Of a stretch of DNA of 64,000 bases, positions 8,804 through 16,513 are shown in pieces. Position numbers and translations under genes: made by a program. The notes under the pieces were generated by a model. The model was given only the letters and a program-made list of their open reading frames with translations, was not told the origin of the DNA and searched no databases. Each line of letters opens with the position of its first letter. The first letter of the stretch is position 1. The stretch is taken from the NCBI RefSeq assembly GCF_002018875.1, contig NZ_MVOL01000001.1, positions 682,001 to 746,000 of the forward strand, written 5' to 3'. Source of the stretch: Pseudomonas sp. MF4836. Lineage in GTDB: Bacteria > Pseudomonadota > Gammaproteobacteria > Pseudomonadales > Pseudomonadaceae.

Positions 8804-9808
8804 ATGAGCTTGCCCGAGGTGTTGTCCCGGCGTCTGCGCCTGCCGTTGGTGGCCGCTCCGCTGTTTATCATTTCCACCCCGGAGCTGGTGATCGCCCAGT
8901 GCAAGGCCGGGATCGTCGGTTCGTTTCCGGCACTCAATGCCCGCCCTGCGGCACAGCTGGAGCAGTGGATCGAACGCATTACCCGGGAGTTGGCCGAGCA
9001 TGATCGGCTGCACCCCGAACGGCCCTCGGCCCCCTTTGCCGTGAACCAGATTGTCCATCGCTCCAACGAACGCCTGGAGCAGGACATGGCGGTCTGTGTG
9101 CGGCACAAAGTGCCGATCATCATCACGTCCCTGGGTGCGCGCCCCGAGATCAACCAGGCGGTGCACAGTTACGGCGGCATCGTGCTGCACGATGTGATCA
9201 ACAATAAATTCGCGCACAAGGCCATCGACAAGGGGGCTGACGGCTTGATCGCAGTCGCGGCGGGGGCGGGCGGGCATGCCGGGACGCTGTCGCCCTTTGC
9301 CCTGGTGCAGGAAATCCGCCAATGGTTCGACGGGCCCCTGTTGCTTTCGGGTTCGATTGCTTCTGGGAGCTCGATCCTCGCGGCCCAGGCAATGGGGGCT
9401 GACCTGGCCTATATCGGTTCGGCCTTTATCGCCACCCGCGAGGCCAATGCGGTGGATGGCTACAAGCAGATGGTCAGCCAGGCGAGTGCCGACGACATCG
9501 TCTACACCAACCTGATCACCGGGGTGCATGGCAATTACCTCAAACCGTCATTGCAGGCGGCAGGGCTCGATCCGGAGAACCTGCCCAGTAGCGACCCCTC
9601 ACAGATGAATTTCGGCAGCGACCGCCAGCGGCCCAGGGCCTGGAAGGAAATCTGGGGCTGTGGCCAGGGTATTGGCGTGCTTGACCATGTACCGACAGCC
9701 GAGGCTCTGGTGGCACGTTTTGCCAGGGAGTACCGCGAAGCGCGCCTGCGTCTGGACAAGGTTTCGGGCGAGTTCCGGGGGCCCACGGCGGCAGTCAGCC
9801 TGGAGTAG
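8804..9808 (+). CDS. Nitronate monooxygenase / 2-nitropropane dioxygenase family
   Basis: The 334-residue FMN TIM-barrel protein starts at an ATG just after a near-perfect AAGGAGGT (8791-8798); an open frame extends upstream but has no reason to be used. Visible blocks are NQIVHRSNERLEQD, the glycine-rich AVAAGAGGHAGTLSPF that carries the family's active-site His, and the phosphate-binding GADLAYIGSAFIATREA. The family oxidises alkyl nitronates, although some members act as enoyl reductases or other FMN enzymes. It follows the MFS gene and may be the last gene of that operon. Confidence 0.88.
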   Translation: MSLPEVLSRRLRLPLVAAPLFIISTPELVIAQCKAGIVGSFPALNARPAAQLEQWIERITRELAEHDRLHPERPSAPFAVNQIVHRSNERLEQDMAVCVRHKVPIIITSLGARPEINQAVHSYGGIVLHDVINNKFAHKAIDKGADGLIAVAAGAGGHAGTLSPFALVQEIRQWFDGPLLLSGSIASGSSILAAQAMGADLAYIGSAFIATREANAVDGYKQMVSQASADDIVYTNLITGVHGNYLKPSLQAAGLDPENLPSSDPSQMNFGSDRQRPRAWKEIWGCGQGIGVLDHVPTAEALVARFAREYREARLRLDKVSGEFRGPTAAVSLE

Positions 9809-9809
9809 G

Positions 9810-9835
9810 CAACTGCCGGCCAGTGCCGGCAGTTG
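9810..9835. terminator. Hairpin between convergent genes
   Basis: CAACTGCCGGC, a four-base loop and the exact complement GCCGGCAGTTG sit directly between the nitronate monooxygenase stop and the porin stop. The stem is perfect at 11 bp but there is no T-run. It probably ends transcription in both directions. Confidence 0.65.
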
Positions 9836-9844
9836 GGGGCGGGG

Positions 9845-11098
9845 TTACCAGACTTTCAGGTTGTATTCGACGATCAACCGGTTCTCATCGACGTTGGCCG
9901 CATAGTTGGCGCGATACACCACGTTGCGCCAGCGCAGGCCGAGGTTTTTCAGCGGACCTTGCTGGATCACATAAGCCAGGTCGGTATCGAGTTCTCGTTC
10001 TCGGCCATTGCGTTGTCCGATCTTGAAGTGGTTGCCCTGCACGTAGCGGCTCATCCACGTCAGACCGGGCAGGCCTGCTGCGGCGAAATCGTAGCGGTAG
10101 CGCAACTGCCAGGCGTCCTCCCCGGCGTTGATGAAGGATTTGTAGGTCGAGGTGTTGAATCCGTAAGGGTCGGTACCATTGATAAAGGGCAGGCCGCTGC
10201 GCCCGCTCTGGTTGTGATAGATGAAGCCCAGGGCATGGCCCTTGTAGCTGAAGGTTTCCATGATCCCCAGGTAACGGTTGTCCACCTCAGCCCGGCCCTG
10301 GCTGCCGCTGTTGAAGTAACGCACTTCGGATTTCAGCGAGAGGCTGTCGGTCAGCCGCGCATCATGGGTCAGGTTGCCGTAGTGCTGGTCATAGTTGTCC
10401 TTGAGCTCGGCGTAGAAGTAGCTGGCCTTGAGCGCGGGCGTTACGGCGTAGCTGGCCCCGGCATAGCTGAAACGATCGCTGCTGACCCGGCCTGCGACCT
10501 GGCGGCCGTTTCTGGCGAGGGCCGACATGCTCATGTCCTCGTAGTCCGTGGAGTTGCGCAGGCGTACCGCCGTGAACTGGCCGAGGGTCAGGGTAAGATC
10601 CTTCAGGTCACTGGAGACCAGTTGCGTCCCCCTGAAGGTCTGCGGCAGCAGGCGGGTATCGTTTCTGAAGGCGACTGGAAGCAGCGGCTCGTGGGTGCCG
10701 ATGCTCAATACGCTGCTGGCGGCCCGGGCTTTGGCGGTCAGGCCGAACGAGCCGTATTGATCGGCGACATCGCCACTGCGGTCGGCCAGCAGTGCCCCGG
10801 TATGGGCCGTGCCACCACCGGAATCGAGCTTGAGGCCGAGTGTACCCAGTGCGTCAACGCCAAAACCTACGGTGCCTTCGGTGTAGCCAGACTGGTAACG
10901 CAGGGTAAAACCCTGGGCCCATTCTTCCGCCTTGCTTTGTGGCGGTGCCTCACCGTGGAAGTCGCGGTTCATGTAGAAATTGCGGGCGCCCAGGGTCAAC
11001 TGGCTGTCTTCAATCAGTTGTGCCTGGCACACCAGCGGCAGCATGCAACCACCCAATAGGGTGGAAAGGGGCAGTAAAGGTTTGGATGCCGAATGCAT
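9845..11098 (-). CDS. OprD-family outer-membrane porin
   Basis: The 417-residue protein has a signal peptide ending near VCQA and then alternating beta strands typical of the 18-stranded OprD barrel. Recognisable blocks are GARNFYMNRDF near the N-terminus, LSIGTHEPLLPV and DPYGFNTSTYKSFI. OprD-type channels take up small carboxylates or amino acids specifically. Between an acid-activating operon and a beta-oxidation operon, it is plausibly the outer-membrane entry for the same substrate. No IclR-type site is seen at its promoter. Confidence 0.93.
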   Translation of the reverse strand: MHSASKPLLPLSTLLGGCMLPLVCQAQLIEDSQLTLGARNFYMNRDFHGEAPPQSKAEEWAQGFTLRYQSGYTEGTVGFGVDALGTLGLKLDSGGGTAHTGALLADRSGDVADQYGSFGLTAKARAASSVLSIGTHEPLLPVAFRNDTRLLPQTFRGTQLVSSDLKDLTLTLGQFTAVRLRNSTDYEDMSMSALARNGRQVAGRVSSDRFSYAGASYAVTPALKASYFYAELKDNYDQHYGNLTHDARLTDSLSLKSEVRYFNSGSQGRAEVDNRYLGIMETFSYKGHALGFIYHNQSGRSGLPFINGTDPYGFNTSTYKSFINAGEDAWQLRYRYDFAAAGLPGLTWMSRYVQGNHFKIGQRNGRERELDTDLAYVIQQGPLKNLGLRWRNVVYRANYAANVDENRLIVEYNLKVW

Positions 11099-11470
11099 GG
11101 ATCTTACCTATGTTGTTGTTTTTATTTTTAGGAGCGCCCACGTCGTATTCGTCCATGCCGGGGTTAGCCTGCTCGCAGCACCTGGAGGCTGCTGAGGAGG
11201 CAGCAGGCAATGCCAGGCTTCGTCGCGAGCGTAGCAACCCCTGACCCAGCCGAAGGCGAGGGTCATGCAAGCGGGCGCGAAAGACGAGAGGGCTGAGTGG
11301 GGGGCTCAACTACGCTTGCCGGGGTATCTCAGCCCTGGATAGCGCAGTTGCGGACCCGCCCGGTGGAGGCTTTCAGCGCAGCGTGAAGTAGCCCGCTGCG
11401 CGCCAGTCGAGGAAGGCGGCGACACCTGCGATGGTTGCGGCGGCGCGATGCCGGGTCATCGACATGGAGT
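11099..11470. other. Intergenic stretch between porin and acyl-CoA dehydrogenase
   Basis: This 372-base gap holds the porin promoter and leader (11099-11150, with a run of A/T), and an imperfect long hairpin with arms AGGGCTGAG (11289-11297) and CTCAGCCCT (11328-11336). Next to the dehydrogenase stop it holds a short reading frame that looks like the tail of a lost enoyl-CoA hydratase. Confidence 0.5.
11373..11465 (-). pseudogene. Possible C-terminal remnant of an enoyl-CoA hydratase
   Basis: A 30-codon frame begins five bases after the stop of the acyl-CoA dehydrogenase and ends in AGVAAFLDWRAAGYFTLR. The final part resembles the common crotonase-family C-terminus (EG-AAFLEKR-P-FTGR). With nothing of the crotonase core upstream, this would be what is left after a deletion joined the tail to the dehydrogenase gene. 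The match is short and could be chance. Confidence 0.3.
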
Positions 11471-12613
11471 TCATGCGGCGAGTTCTTTGCCGAGGGCAAT
11501 AAAGCGCTGCAAGTGGTGATCTTCATCGCCCAATTGATGGTCGATCATCACCAGGCGCTTGGCGTAATGGGCCAGCGGCAGTTCCCAGGTCATGCCGATG
11601 CCGCCGTGCAACTGGATGCTTTCCTCGGCCACCAGGGTACCGATGCGCCCGATGCTGACCTTGGCCGCCGACAGTGCCCGCTCGCGAGTCAGCCGGTCGG
11701 CGTCCAGGGCGGCAGCAGCGTTGATCACCGCCGAGCGGGCTTGCTCGATCTCCAGCAGCAGCACTGCCATGCGATGTTGCAGGGCCTGGAAGCTGCCGAT
11801 CAGGCTGCCGAATTGCTTGCGGGTACGCAGATAATCCAGGGTGGCTTGCTTGGCCACCTCCATCGCCCCCAGCGCTTCTGCGCACAGGGCCAGCACCCCC
11901 CGGCCAATGGCACGCTCCAGGGTGGCGTAGCCCTGGTGTTCGGCCCCCAGCAGGGCGTCGGCCGAGAGCTTCACGTTGTCCAACTGCACCTGGGCGACGC
12001 GGCCGCCATCGATGGTGGCGCAACCCTGTATCTGCAGACCCGCAGTGTTGCTCGGCACCAGGAACAGGGAGATTCCTGCTTCGTCGTCAATGGCACCCGC
12101 GGTGCGTGCCGAGACCAGCAACAGGTCGGCGTGCTCGCCTTGCAGCACCATGGCCTTGCTGCCATTTAGCAGCCAGCCTTGGCCGTCATGCTCGGCGCGG
12201 GTGGCGACCCGACTGGTTTCATAGTGAGTGCCAGGTTCTTCATGGGCGAAGGCGGCGAGCAGACTGGCGTCGACAATGCCCTGCAGCAGGGCCTTCTGCT
12301 CAGGGGAACCGGCCGTGGCGATGGCGTCGCCGACCAGTATCGCGCTGCCCAGCAACGGCTCGACCAGCAGCCCGCGACCGATGGCTTCGAACACCACGGC
12401 AATGTCGAAACCGCCGCCGCCAAAGCCGCCGTGCTCTTCGCTGAGCAGTGCGCCGATCACACCGAGCTCGGCCAGTTGCTGCCAGATCTCGCGGCTGAAG
12501 CCGTGGGTTGCCTGGAGAATGTGTTCGCGTTTGTCAAAGCTGTATTGCTCCGCGATAAAGCGGTTCAGGCTGTCGGCGAGCATGCGCCGCTCTTCGCTGT
12601 GTTCGAAGTTCAT
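11471..12613 (-). CDS. Acyl-CoA dehydrogenase, PimD-like small subunit
   Basis: 380 residues from the ATG at 12613, which is preceded by GAGGG; an open frame extends upstream into the neighbouring gene but is not needed. Typical blocks are HEEPGTHYE in the middle region and LHGGIGMTWELPLAHYAKR near the C-terminus, where FAD and substrate are held. The length and its pairing with a 398-residue dehydrogenase 10 bases upstream match the paired large and small pimeloyl-CoA dehydrogenase subunits (PimC/PimD) of Rhodopseudomonas. It would put the 2,3 double bond into an acyl-CoA with electron transfer to ETF. Confidence 0.88.
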   Translation of the reverse strand: MNFEHSEERRMLADSLNRFIAEQYSFDKREHILQATHGFSREIWQQLAELGVIGALLSEEHGGFGGGGFDIAVVFEAIGRGLLVEPLLGSAILVGDAIATAGSPEQKALLQGIVDASLLAAFAHEEPGTHYETSRVATRAEHDGQGWLLNGSKAMVLQGEHADLLLVSARTAGAIDDEAGISLFLVPSNTAGLQIQGCATIDGGRVAQVQLDNVKLSADALLGAEHQGYATLERAIGRGVLALCAEALGAMEVAKQATLDYLRTRKQFGSLIGSFQALQHRMAVLLLEIEQARSAVINAAAALDADRLTRERALSAAKVSIGRIGTLVAEESIQLHGGIGMTWELPLAHYAKRLVMIDHQLGDEDHHLQRFIALGKELAA

Positions 12614-12623
12614 GTGCGTGCCC

Positions 12624-13820
12624 TCATAGCCCGAGAATCGTTTTCGAAATGATGTTTTTCTGGATTTCGTTGGACCCGCCGAAAATCGACAGCTTGCGGT
12701 TATTGAAGTACTGGGCGCTGGCATTGGCGGCAAACGCCGGGCCCAGGTCCAGGGCACTGAAGTCGTCTGCCTCGGCTTCAGGCACCAGGGCCCGGGCACT
12801 GGAACCCATGGCCCGGCGCATCAATGAGGTCAGCTCCTGGCGGATTTCCGTGCCGCAAATCTTCAGCATCGAGCTTTCTGCGCCAGGGACGCCGCCTCCG
12901 GCCACTGCGGCGATGACCCGCAGGTTGGTGGTCTTCATGTTTTCCAGGTCGATCTCGACCCGTGCCAGTCGCGCGGCGAAGGCCGGGTCTTCGGCCAGTG
13001 GCCGGCCGTTGCGGCTCTGCAGGGCGGCCAGGCGCTTGACCCGTTCAAGGGCTGCCATCGACAGGCCGACCCCGGCGATGTTGGTGCGTTCGTAAGTCAG
13101 CAGGTATTTGGCACAGGTCCAGCCCTTGTGTTCCTCGCCCACCAGGTTGTCTACCGGCACCCGCACATCGGTGAAAAAAACTTCGTTGATTTCGTGGGCG
13201 CCTTCCAGGGTAATGATTGGCCGCACCTCGACCCCAGGCGAGTTCATGTCGATCAGCAGGAAACTGATGCCTTCCTGCTTCTTCGCTTCGCGGTCCGTGC
13301 GCACCAGGCAGAAAATCATGTTGGCGTGCTGGCCGAGGGTGGTCCAGGTCTTCTGGCCGTTGACCACATAGTGGTCACCGTCGCGCACGGCGCTGGTTTT
13401 CACCGCTGCCAGGTCCGAGCCCGCGCCGGGTTCCGAATAGCCCTGGCACCACCAGTGCGTGCCATCGAGAATGCGCGGCAGCCAGTAGCGTTGCTGCTCC
13501 GGGGTGCCGTATTTGATCAGCACCGGGCCGAGCATATTGACGCCGAAGGGCACGATGCGCGGCGTATTGGCCAGGCTGCATTCGTGCTCGAAGATAAACT
13601 TCTCGAACGCACTCCACCCCGGGCCACCGTGTTCGACCGGCCAATGATTGGCCAGCCAGCCACGGGCATTGAGGATCGAGTGCCACTGCTCCATGTCGGC
13701 CTTGGACAGGTGCCTGCCGTTGGCCACTTTTTCGCTGAGGTCCGCAGGCAACTGTTCGGCGAGAAAGGCCTGTACTTCGCTGCGAAAAGCTTCTTCTTGC
13801 TCGGTAAAACGCAAATCCAT
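12624..13820 (-). CDS. Acyl-CoA dehydrogenase, PimC-like large subunit
   Basis: The 398-residue flavoprotein has the standard layout: N-terminal helices, the FAD-contacting QGYSEPGAGSDLA, the beta-domain DHYVVNGQKTWTT, and the C-terminal GGSNEIQKNI that binds FAD across the dimer. It is followed 10 bases later by the second dehydrogenase and preceded 15 bases earlier by the hydratase/dehydrogenase fusion, so all three form one operon. Paired dehydrogenases of this size act on dicarboxyl-CoA or side-chain aryl/alkyl-CoA substrates; which one is not visible. Confidence 0.92.
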   Translation of the reverse strand: MDLRFTEQEEAFRSEVQAFLAEQLPADLSEKVANGRHLSKADMEQWHSILNARGWLANHWPVEHGGPGWSAFEKFIFEHECSLANTPRIVPFGVNMLGPVLIKYGTPEQQRYWLPRILDGTHWWCQGYSEPGAGSDLAAVKTSAVRDGDHYVVNGQKTWTTLGQHANMIFCLVRTDREAKKQEGISFLLIDMNSPGVEVRPIITLEGAHEINEVFFTDVRVPVDNLVGEEHKGWTCAKYLLTYERTNIAGVGLSMAALERVKRLAALQSRNGRPLAEDPAFAARLARVEIDLENMKTTNLRVIAAVAGGGVPGAESSMLKICGTEIRQELTSLMRRAMGSSARALVPEAEADDFSALDLGPAFAANASAQYFNNRKLSIFGGSNEIQKNIISKTILGL

Positions 13821-13835
13821 GTTGGCTTCCCCCGG

Positions 13836-15956
13836 TTAGTGCGGCTGGTTGAGGCTGTCGAAGCTGGCACCGCGTTCCACCAACTGCACCAGTAACGGTG
13901 AGGGCTTCCAGAACTGCGGGTCGGTTTTGGCGAACTCGTGGATATCGGCGAGCACCTGGGGCAGGCCGATCCCGTCGGCGTACTTCATCGGGCCACCCAG
14001 GTGCCGGGCGAAGCCGTAGCCATGGATAAAGGTCACATCGACATCCAGGGGGCGCAGGGCGATGCCTTCATGCACCACATTGGCCCCCTCGTTGATCATG
14101 GCGGCCATGTAGCGGCGGACGATTTCCGAGTCGCTGAAGCTGCGAGGGGTGATGCCGGCCCGAGCGCGTTCGGCGTCGATGATCGCCAGCACTTCGGGAT
14201 CGGGCGTGGCGCTGCGCGCGCCGGCGGGGTAGAGGTAATAGCCACGGCCGGTCTTCTGCCCGAACCAGCCGCGTTCGCAGAGGCGGTCGGCAATCTGCAC
14301 ATAACGGGCTTCGGCGGGGCGGGTGGCGGCCTTGCGTTTGCGGGTGGCCCAACCGATGTCGCCTCCGGCCAGGTCTGACACCTGGAACGGGCCCATGGGG
14401 TAGCCGAAGTCGCGCAGGGCCTGGTCGATCTGATAGGGCGAGGCGCCCTCTTCCATCATGCAGTCAACTGCCTGGCGATACACCGCGAGGATCCGGTTGC
14501 CGATAAAACCATCGCAGACCCCGGCCCGGACCGGAACCTTGTTCAGTTGCCTGGCGAAGGCGAAGGCACTGGCCACCACCTCGGCCGAGGTTTTGGCCGG
14601 GACCACGATTTCCAGCAGTTTCATGATGTTGGCGGGAGAGAAGAAGTGCAGCCCGAGCACATCGGCAGGGCGCGAGGTGCTGTCGGCAATGGCATTGATA
14701 TCCAGGTAGGAGGTGTTGCTGGCGAGGATGGCGCCGGGCTTGCAGACCTGATCCAGCTGGCTGAATACCGCCTGCTTGACGGCGAGGTCTTCGAATACGG
14801 CCTCGATCACCAGGTCGGCCTGGGCCAGGCTGGCGTAGTCGAGGCTGGTGTTGAAGCGTGTCAGGGTTGCGACTTTGTCGGTGGCCTTCAGGCGACCCTT
14901 GGCGATCAAGGCGTCGTAGACCTGCTCGACATGGGCCTGGCCGCGCGCAAGTGCACCTGGGTCGCGCTCGATCAGGGTTACGTGCAGGCCGGCATCAAGT
15001 GCAGCCACGGCAATGCCGGCGCCCATGGTGCCACCGCCGATCACGCCCACCCGTTCGATTCGGCGGGGTGTGGCGTCGCGGGTTTCGGGTGCCTTGAGCA
15101 CTTCGCGCTCGGCGAAGAAGGCATGCACCAGGCCTTTGTGCTGCGGGCTGGCGAGGCATTGCAGGAACAGCTCGCGCTCCAGGCGCAGGCCGTCATCGAA
15201 GGGCTGCTCCAGGGCTGCCTCGACCGCCAGGATAATGTTCAGGGGGGACAGCAGGCCCCGGGCTTTGCTGATGGTTCCAACGCGTGCGGCATCGATTGCG
15301 GCGTAGTGGCTGGCCGGCTCGGCCAGGGCCTGGGCGTCCCTCGTGCGGCGGACTCCGGCGTTTGCCGCGAGAAGTTGACGGGTATAGGCCAGACCCTCGG
15401 CGAGCACATCGGCGCTGCCGGACAATTGATCGACCAGACCCAGGGCCTGGGCTTCTTCGGCCCCCAGATGACGGCCGCTCAGCATCAGGTCCAGGGCCGG
15501 GCCGGCGCCGATCAGGCGTGGTAAGCGCTGGGTACCGCCGGCCCCCGGGAGCAGACCGAGCAAGACCTCGGGCAAGCCGAGCCGCGAGCCGCTGACGGCC
15601 AGCCGGTAATGCGCGGCAAGCGCCACCTCCAGCCCACCTCCCAGGGCCACGCCCTGGATCGCTGCCACCACCGGTTTGTGGCAGCTCTCGATGCGGTTGA
15701 CCACCTCGGGCAATGAAGGCGGCTGGGGCGGCTTGCCGAATTCGCGGATATCGGCGCCCCCGGCGAAGTGGCGACCGGCCCCGACCAGAAGCACGCCTTT
15801 CACCTCGGGGTCATTGTCGGCCTGTTCGATCGCGGCCAGCAGTCCGCGTCGTACCTCGACCCCCAGCGCGTTGACGGGAGGGTTGTCGAGGGTCACCACC
15901 AGGATATTTCCGTGCAGGACAGACTCCACGGCTGGGCGGGGGGTATCGGGGCTCAT
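13836..15956 (-). CDS. Enoyl-CoA hydratase / 3-hydroxyacyl-CoA dehydrogenase fusion (FadB/PimF-like)
   Basis: 706 residues from the ATG at 15956, which has GGAG nine bases upstream. The N-terminal crotonase domain (about 10-200) shows [31 protein letters not shown] and [14 protein letters not shown]. The central NAD-binding domain starts with [19 protein letters not shown], and the catalytic His lies in [13 protein letters not shown]. Two C-terminal 3-hydroxyacyl-CoA domains follow. It carries out two successive beta-oxidation steps. It is shorter than classical FadB and close to PimF in size. No thiolase gene is in this operon. Confidence 0.92.
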   Translation of the reverse strand: MSPDTPRPAVESVLHGNILVVTLDNPPVNALGVEVRRGLLAAIEQADNDPEVKGVLLVGAGRHFAGGADIREFGKPPQPPSLPEVVNRIESCHKPVVAAIQGVALGGGLEVALAAHYRLAVSGSRLGLPEVLLGLLPGAGGTQRLPRLIGAGPALDLMLSGRHLGAEEAQALGLVDQLSGSADVLAEGLAYTRQLLAANAGVRRTRDAQALAEPASHYAAIDAARVGTISKARGLLSPLNIILAVEAALEQPFDDGLRLERELFLQCLASPQHKGLVHAFFAEREVLKAPETRDATPRRIERVGVIGGGTMGAGIAVAALDAGLHVTLIERDPGALARGQAHVEQVYDALIAKGRLKATDKVATLTRFNTSLDYASLAQADLVIEAVFEDLAVKQAVFSQLDQVCKPGAILASNTSYLDINAIADSTSRPADVLGLHFFSPANIMKLLEIVVPAKTSAEVVASAFAFARQLNKVPVRAGVCDGFIGNRILAVYRQAVDCMMEEGASPYQIDQALRDFGYPMGPFQVSDLAGGDIGWATRKRKAATRPAEARYVQIADRLCERGWFGQKTGRGYYLYPAGARSATPDPEVLAIIDAERARAGITPRSFSDSEIVRRYMAAMINEGANVVHEGIALRPLDVDVTFIHGYGFARHLGGPMKYADGIGLPQVLADIHEFAKTDPQFWKPSPLLVQLVERGASFDSLNQPH

Positions 15957-16101
15957 CGCAAAAATCTCCAAAGTGGGGGGAGGTTTGAGGTCGTTTGCGT
16001 CGACAGCGTGTTGTTCGAGACGCCTGTCCAGCGACAAAAGCTGTTTCGCTGGGCGTTTATTTATTCGAAATTGATCCTGTCATCAATAAATTGTGTGGTC
16101 A

Positions 16102-16130
16102 ATATGGAATCTACTTTCGCACAGCGGAAT
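16102..16130. promoter_or_regulatory. Composite IclR-type operator, copy 2
   Basis: ATATGGAA, four bases, then CTTTCGCACAGCGGAAT, which is the reverse-complement form of the 5336-5352 palindrome with 15 of 17 positions agreeing. It lies about 150 bases upstream of the hydratase/dehydrogenase fusion start. The shared half-site and spacing tie the beta-oxidation operon to the ligase/thioesterase promoter 11 kb away. Confidence 0.6.
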
Positions 16131-16354
16131 AAGAAATTTCATTTAAGCACTGAAGACTTGTGCTGATTCATGCAGAAACAGCCCTGTGTACAGGGGGCGT
16201 GACTGAGGGGCGGGATGCGGGAGGCTGGTGCGGTTTGAAACCTGGCCTGTGGCGAGGGCGCTTGTTCCTGTTCGGCCGTGGGTGGGCGCAGGGGCTGCTA
16301 TCGCGATCTATCTGTTACACCGCGAATGCTCGGGTTAGGGGCGCTGCGCACCCC

Positions 16355-16449
16355 AGCGGGAGCAAGCTCCCTCGCCACGCTGTGGGGGCTGTATTCGAGG
16401 TGCTTTGAGGGCAGGGGAGCTTTCTGTGGCGAGGGAGCTTGCTTCCGCT
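16355..16449. repeat. Inverted REP pair (REPIN)
   Basis: AGCGGGAGCAAGCTCCCTCGCCAC at 16355-16378 faces GTGGCGAGGGAGCTTGCTTCCGCT at 16426-16449, a 24-base inverted repeat with one mismatch and a 47-base spacer. This unit is a well-known REP family of the P. fluorescens group, mobilised by RAYT transposases. No RAYT gene is present in the window. Confidence 0.8.
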
Positions 16450-16513
16450 CGGCCGCGTGGCGGCCGCCGCGATCTGTCTCTCAGACCGCAACGGCCGCTT
16501 TTGCAGGCGCCGC

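Larger units (their letters stand above)
15957..16513. other. 557-base intergenic region
   Basis: From the operon side it contains an AT-rich promoter stretch (16040-16150) with the IclR-type operator, then GC-rich sequence with no recognisable gene (16160-16350), then an inverted REP pair (16355-16449), and the region after the TonB-receptor stop. No intrinsic terminator with a T-run was seen. Confidence 0.6.

Noticed and set aside
11099..11200. A third copy of the IclR-type operator at the porin promoter
   Set aside because: No TTCCGCA/TGCGAAA palindrome or ATATGGAA half-site is present there.
15957..16037. 27-codon N-terminal extension of the hydratase/dehydrogenase fusion
   Set aside because: The ATG at 15956 has a good GGAG and starts at the normal place for the crotonase domain; the extension has no ribosome site and no conserved sequence.
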